Below, piece after piece: positions 61,301 through 64,000 of a DNA stretch of 64,000 nt (its first letter is position 1; the number at the start of each line of letters is the position of its first letter). The notes beneath the pieces are model-generated. The model was given only the letters and a program-made list of their open reading frames with translations, did no database searches and was not told the origin of the DNA. A program made the position numbers and the translations under genes. This DNA is from Abelmoschus esculentus. Lineage: Eukaryota; Streptophyta; Magnoliopsida; Malvales; Malvaceae. The stretch is from positions 9,448,501 through 9,512,500 of the forward strand of contig JAUCBN010000025.1 of the NCBI GenBank assembly GCA_035048815.1, read 5' to 3'.

Positions 61301-64000
61301 ATTTGATTTAATATCATTTTCGATCGTTTAGTCGGGTTTAGAGCGTGTACGTCTAAAGGGGCTTTATAGGGAACCTGTTCAAATTTTAAAGAAGTATAAA
61401 GCAAAAAAAATGAAATTAAGCTGTATAATTAGGTTCAAAAGAATATAATTAACTATTTCAACCCATAAAATTTGATTTAATATCATTTTCGATCGTTTTG
61501 TAGGGTTTCGAACGTGCATGTCTAAAGGGGTTTATAGTGAACACGTTCGAATTTTAATCGAGTAAAAAGCTCAAAATTTGAGATTAAGCTGTATAATTTG
61601 GTTCAAAAGCCCATAATTAACAATTTCAACCCATAAAATTTAATTTAATATCATTTTCGATCGTTTTTTAGGGTTTAGAGCCTGCATGTCTAAGGGGCTA
61701 TATAATGAACCAGTTAGAATTTTAACCGAGTAAAAATCTCAAAATTTGGGATTAAAATGTATAATTAGATTCAAAAGTCCATAATTAACAATTTCAACCC
61801 ATAAAATTTGATTTAATATCATTTTCGATCGTTTTGTCGGGTTTAGAGCGTTTACGTCTAAAGGGGCTTTAGAGGGAACCTGTTCAAATTTTAACCGAGT
61901 AAAAAACAAAAAAAATAAAAATAAGCTGTATAATTAGGTTCAAAATCATATAATTAACTATTTCATCCCATAAAATTTGATTTATTATCATTTTCGATCG
62001 TTTTGTAGGGTTTAGAACGTGCATGTCTAAAGGGGTTTATAGTGAACCCGTTCGAATTTTAACCGAGTAAAAAGCTCAAAATTTGAGAATAAGCTGTATA
62101 ATTAGGTTCCAAAGCCCATAACTAACAATTTCAACCCATAAAATTTAATTTAATATCATTTTCGATTGTTTTGTAGGGTTTAGAGCGTGCATGTCTAAAG
62201 GGCTATATAATGAACCAGTTAGAATTTTAAATGAGTCAGAAGCTCAAAATTTGGGATTAAGCTGTATAATTAGATTCAAAAGTCTATAATTAACAATTTC
62301 AATCCATAAAATTTGATTTAATATCATTTTCGATTGTTTAGTCGGGTTTAGAGCGTGTTCGTCTAAAGGGGCTTTAGAAGGAACCTGTTCAAATTTTAAC
62401 CGAGTAAAAAGCAAAAAAAAATGAAAGTAATCTGTATAATTAGGTTCAAAAGCATATAATTAACTATTTCAACACATAAAATTTGATTTAATATCATTTT
62501 CGATCGTTTTGTAGGGTTTAGAACGTGCATGTCTAAAGGGGTTTATAGTGAACCCTTTCGTATTTTAACCGAGTAAAAAGCTCAAAATTTGAGATTAAGC
62601 TGTATAATTAGGTTCAAAAGCCCATAATTAAGAATTTTAACCCATAAAATTTAATTTAATATCATTTTCGATCGTTTTGTAGGGTTTAGAGCGTGCATGT
62701 CTAAAGGGCTATATAATGAACCAGTTAGAATTTGAACCGAGCAAAAATCTCAAAATTTGGGATTAAAATGTATAATTAGATTCAAAAGTCCATAATTAAC
62801 AATTTCAACCCATAAAATTTGATTTAATATCATTTTCGATCGTTTTGTCGGGTTTAGAGCGTGTACGTCTAAAGGGGCTTTGGAGGGAACCTGTTCAAAT
62901 TTTAACCGAGTAAAAAACAAAAAAAATAAAAATAAGCTGTATAATTAGGTTCAAAAGCATATAGTTAACTATTTCATCCCATAAAATTTGATTTATTATC
63001 ATTTTCGATCGTTTTGTAGGGTTTAGAACGTGCATGTCTAAAGGGGTTTATAGTGAACCCGTTCGAATTTTAACCGAGTAAAAAGCTCAAAATTTGAGAT
63101 AAAGCTGTATAATTAGGTTCCAAAGCCCATAATTAACAATTTCAACCCATAAAATTTAATTTAATATCATTTTCGATCGTTTTATAGGGTTTAGAGCGTG
63201 CATGTCTAAAGGGCTATATAATGAACCAGTTAGAATTTTAACCGAGTAAAAATCTCAAAATTTGGGATTAAGATGTATAATTAGATTCAAAAGTCCATAA
63301 TTAACAATTTCAATCCATAAAATTTGATTTAATATCATATTCGATCGTTTAGTCGGGTTTAGAGCGTGTTCGTCTAAAGGGGCTTTATGGGGAACCTGTT
63401 CAAATTTTAACCGAGTAAAAAGCAAAAAAAATGAAAGTAAGCTGTATAATTAGGTTCAAAAGCATATAATTAACAATTTCAACCCATAAAATTTGATTTA
63501 ATATCATTTTCGATCGTTTTGTAGGGTTTAGAACGTGCATGTCTAAAGGGGTTTATAGTGAACACGTTCGAATTTTAACCTGGTAAAAAGCTAAAAAATT
63601 TGAGATTAAGCTGTATAATTAGGTTCAAAAGCCCATAATTAACAATTTCAACCGATAAAATTTAATTTAATATCATTTTCGATCGTTTTATAGGGTTTAG
63701 AGCGTGCATGTCTAAAGGGCTATATAATGAACCAGTTAGAATTTGAACCGAGTAAAAACCTCAAAATTTGGGATTAAGATGTATAATTAGATTCAAAAGT
63801 CCGTAATTAACAATTTCAACCCATAAAATTTGATTTAATATCATTTTCGATCGTTTAGTCGGGTTTAGAGCGTGTTCGTCTAAAGGGGCTTTATAGGGAA
63901 CCTGTTCAAATTTTAACCGAGTAAAAAGCAAAAAAAATAAAAATAAGCTGTATAATTAGGTTCAAAAGCATATAATTAACTATTTCATCCCATAAAATTT
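61301..64000. repeat. Right flank with a 1,011-bp hexamer HOR
   Basis: Variants repeat about 1,011 bp apart: aaaaaacaaaaaaaataaaa (61901 and 62912, with a similar form at 63923), tatttcatcccat (61961 and 62971, again near 63983), ggttccaaagcc (62105 and 63116) and gtttagtcgggtttagagcg (62337 and 63348). Each unit is two ABC trimers. The array runs off the right edge. Confidence 0.72.

Larger units (their letters stand above)
1..64000. repeat. Satellite DNA array, ~168-bp monomer, about 380 copies, single orientation
   Basis: The same landmarks recur every ~168 bp from first to last base and always on the same strand: taaaaagc, then gctgtataatta, then ccataattaac, then cccataaaattt, then atcattttcgatcgtttt, then gggtttaga, then gtctaaa, then gaacccgttcgaatttta. 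I saw no inverted monomer and no insertion of unrelated DNA. Monomers of this length, high AT content and HOR organisation are known for centromeric and heterochromatic satellites of plants and animals; assigning this array to a centromere is inference. No monomer matches a named family that I can recall with confidence. Both window edges lie inside the array, so its total size is unknown. Confidence 0.97.

Noticed and set aside
8695..63750. tatataatga and gtataatta as promoter boxes
   Set aside because: They are AT-rich satellite landmarks repeated in every or every third monomer. Nothing around them suggests transcription starts, and bacterial-style boxes are not meaningful in this DNA.
1..64000. 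CRISPR array
   Set aside because: Repeats are directly adjacent 168-bp units with no short repeats separated by unique spacers, and no cas-like gene is present.
1..64000. rRNA or tRNA gene arrays
   Set aside because: The unit is too short and AT-rich, and shows no tRNA A/B-box pair with a cloverleaf and no conserved rRNA sequence that I could recognise.

Overview
The whole 64 kb is one uninterrupted head-to-tail satellite DNA array. The unit is an AT-rich monomer of about 168 bp (168-170 bp in the leftmost part), so the window holds roughly 380 monomers, all in the same orientation. I see no credible protein-coding gene, RNA gene, transposon, CRISPR array or unique-sequence island, and neither window edge reaches the end of the array. 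The organism is a eukaryote. Nucleosome-sized monomers, multi-layer higher-order repeats (HORs) and the absence of interruptions fit a centromeric or other heterochromatic satellite. A 10-bp match to the plant telomere heptamer inside most monomers hints at a plant, but weakly. I cannot name the species or a known satellite family.

Monomers right of about 8.4 kb fall into three recurring classes. A begins tcaaaatttgggatt and carries gtcgggtttagagcgtgtac. B begins caaaaaaataaaatt or caaaaaaaatgaaag and carries gtagggtttagaac. C begins tcaaaatttgagatt and carries ttaatttaatatc plus gtagggtttagagcg. The basic HOR is ABC (504 bp). Derived forms are AB (336 bp), ABCC (672 bp) and ABCBC (839 bp).

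Layout. (1) 1-8.4 kb: an older, more diverse monomer class in very long duplications (a 3,060-bp period, and a 1,015-bp period nested in it). (2) 6.0-12.1 kb: a 3,476-bp segment that spans the boundary between the old class and the ABC class. It is tandemly duplicated, and the second copy lacks about 841 bp (five monomers). (3) 12.1-20.4 kb: diverged ABC trimers with 2,018-bp and 1,494-bp tandem duplications. (4) 20.4-50.6 kb: a highly homogenised core. It runs from ABC/AB mixtures (20.4-31.3 kb), through pure ABC (31.3-34.3 kb) and ABCC-rich DNA (34.3-38.7 kb), to a super-HOR array (38.7-50.6 kb) whose last four units are each 12 monomers, about 2,016 bp. (5) 50.6-64 kb: diverged ABC trimers again, with 671-bp and 1,011-bp local duplications.

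The flanks on both sides of the core share diagnostic variants that the core lacks. The core therefore looks like a young expansion inside an older array. Two displaced core-like patches (about 12.2-13.06 kb and 53.5-53.83 kb) suggest exchange between layers. No genes work together here. What can be read is the history of unequal exchange and conversion in a satellite.
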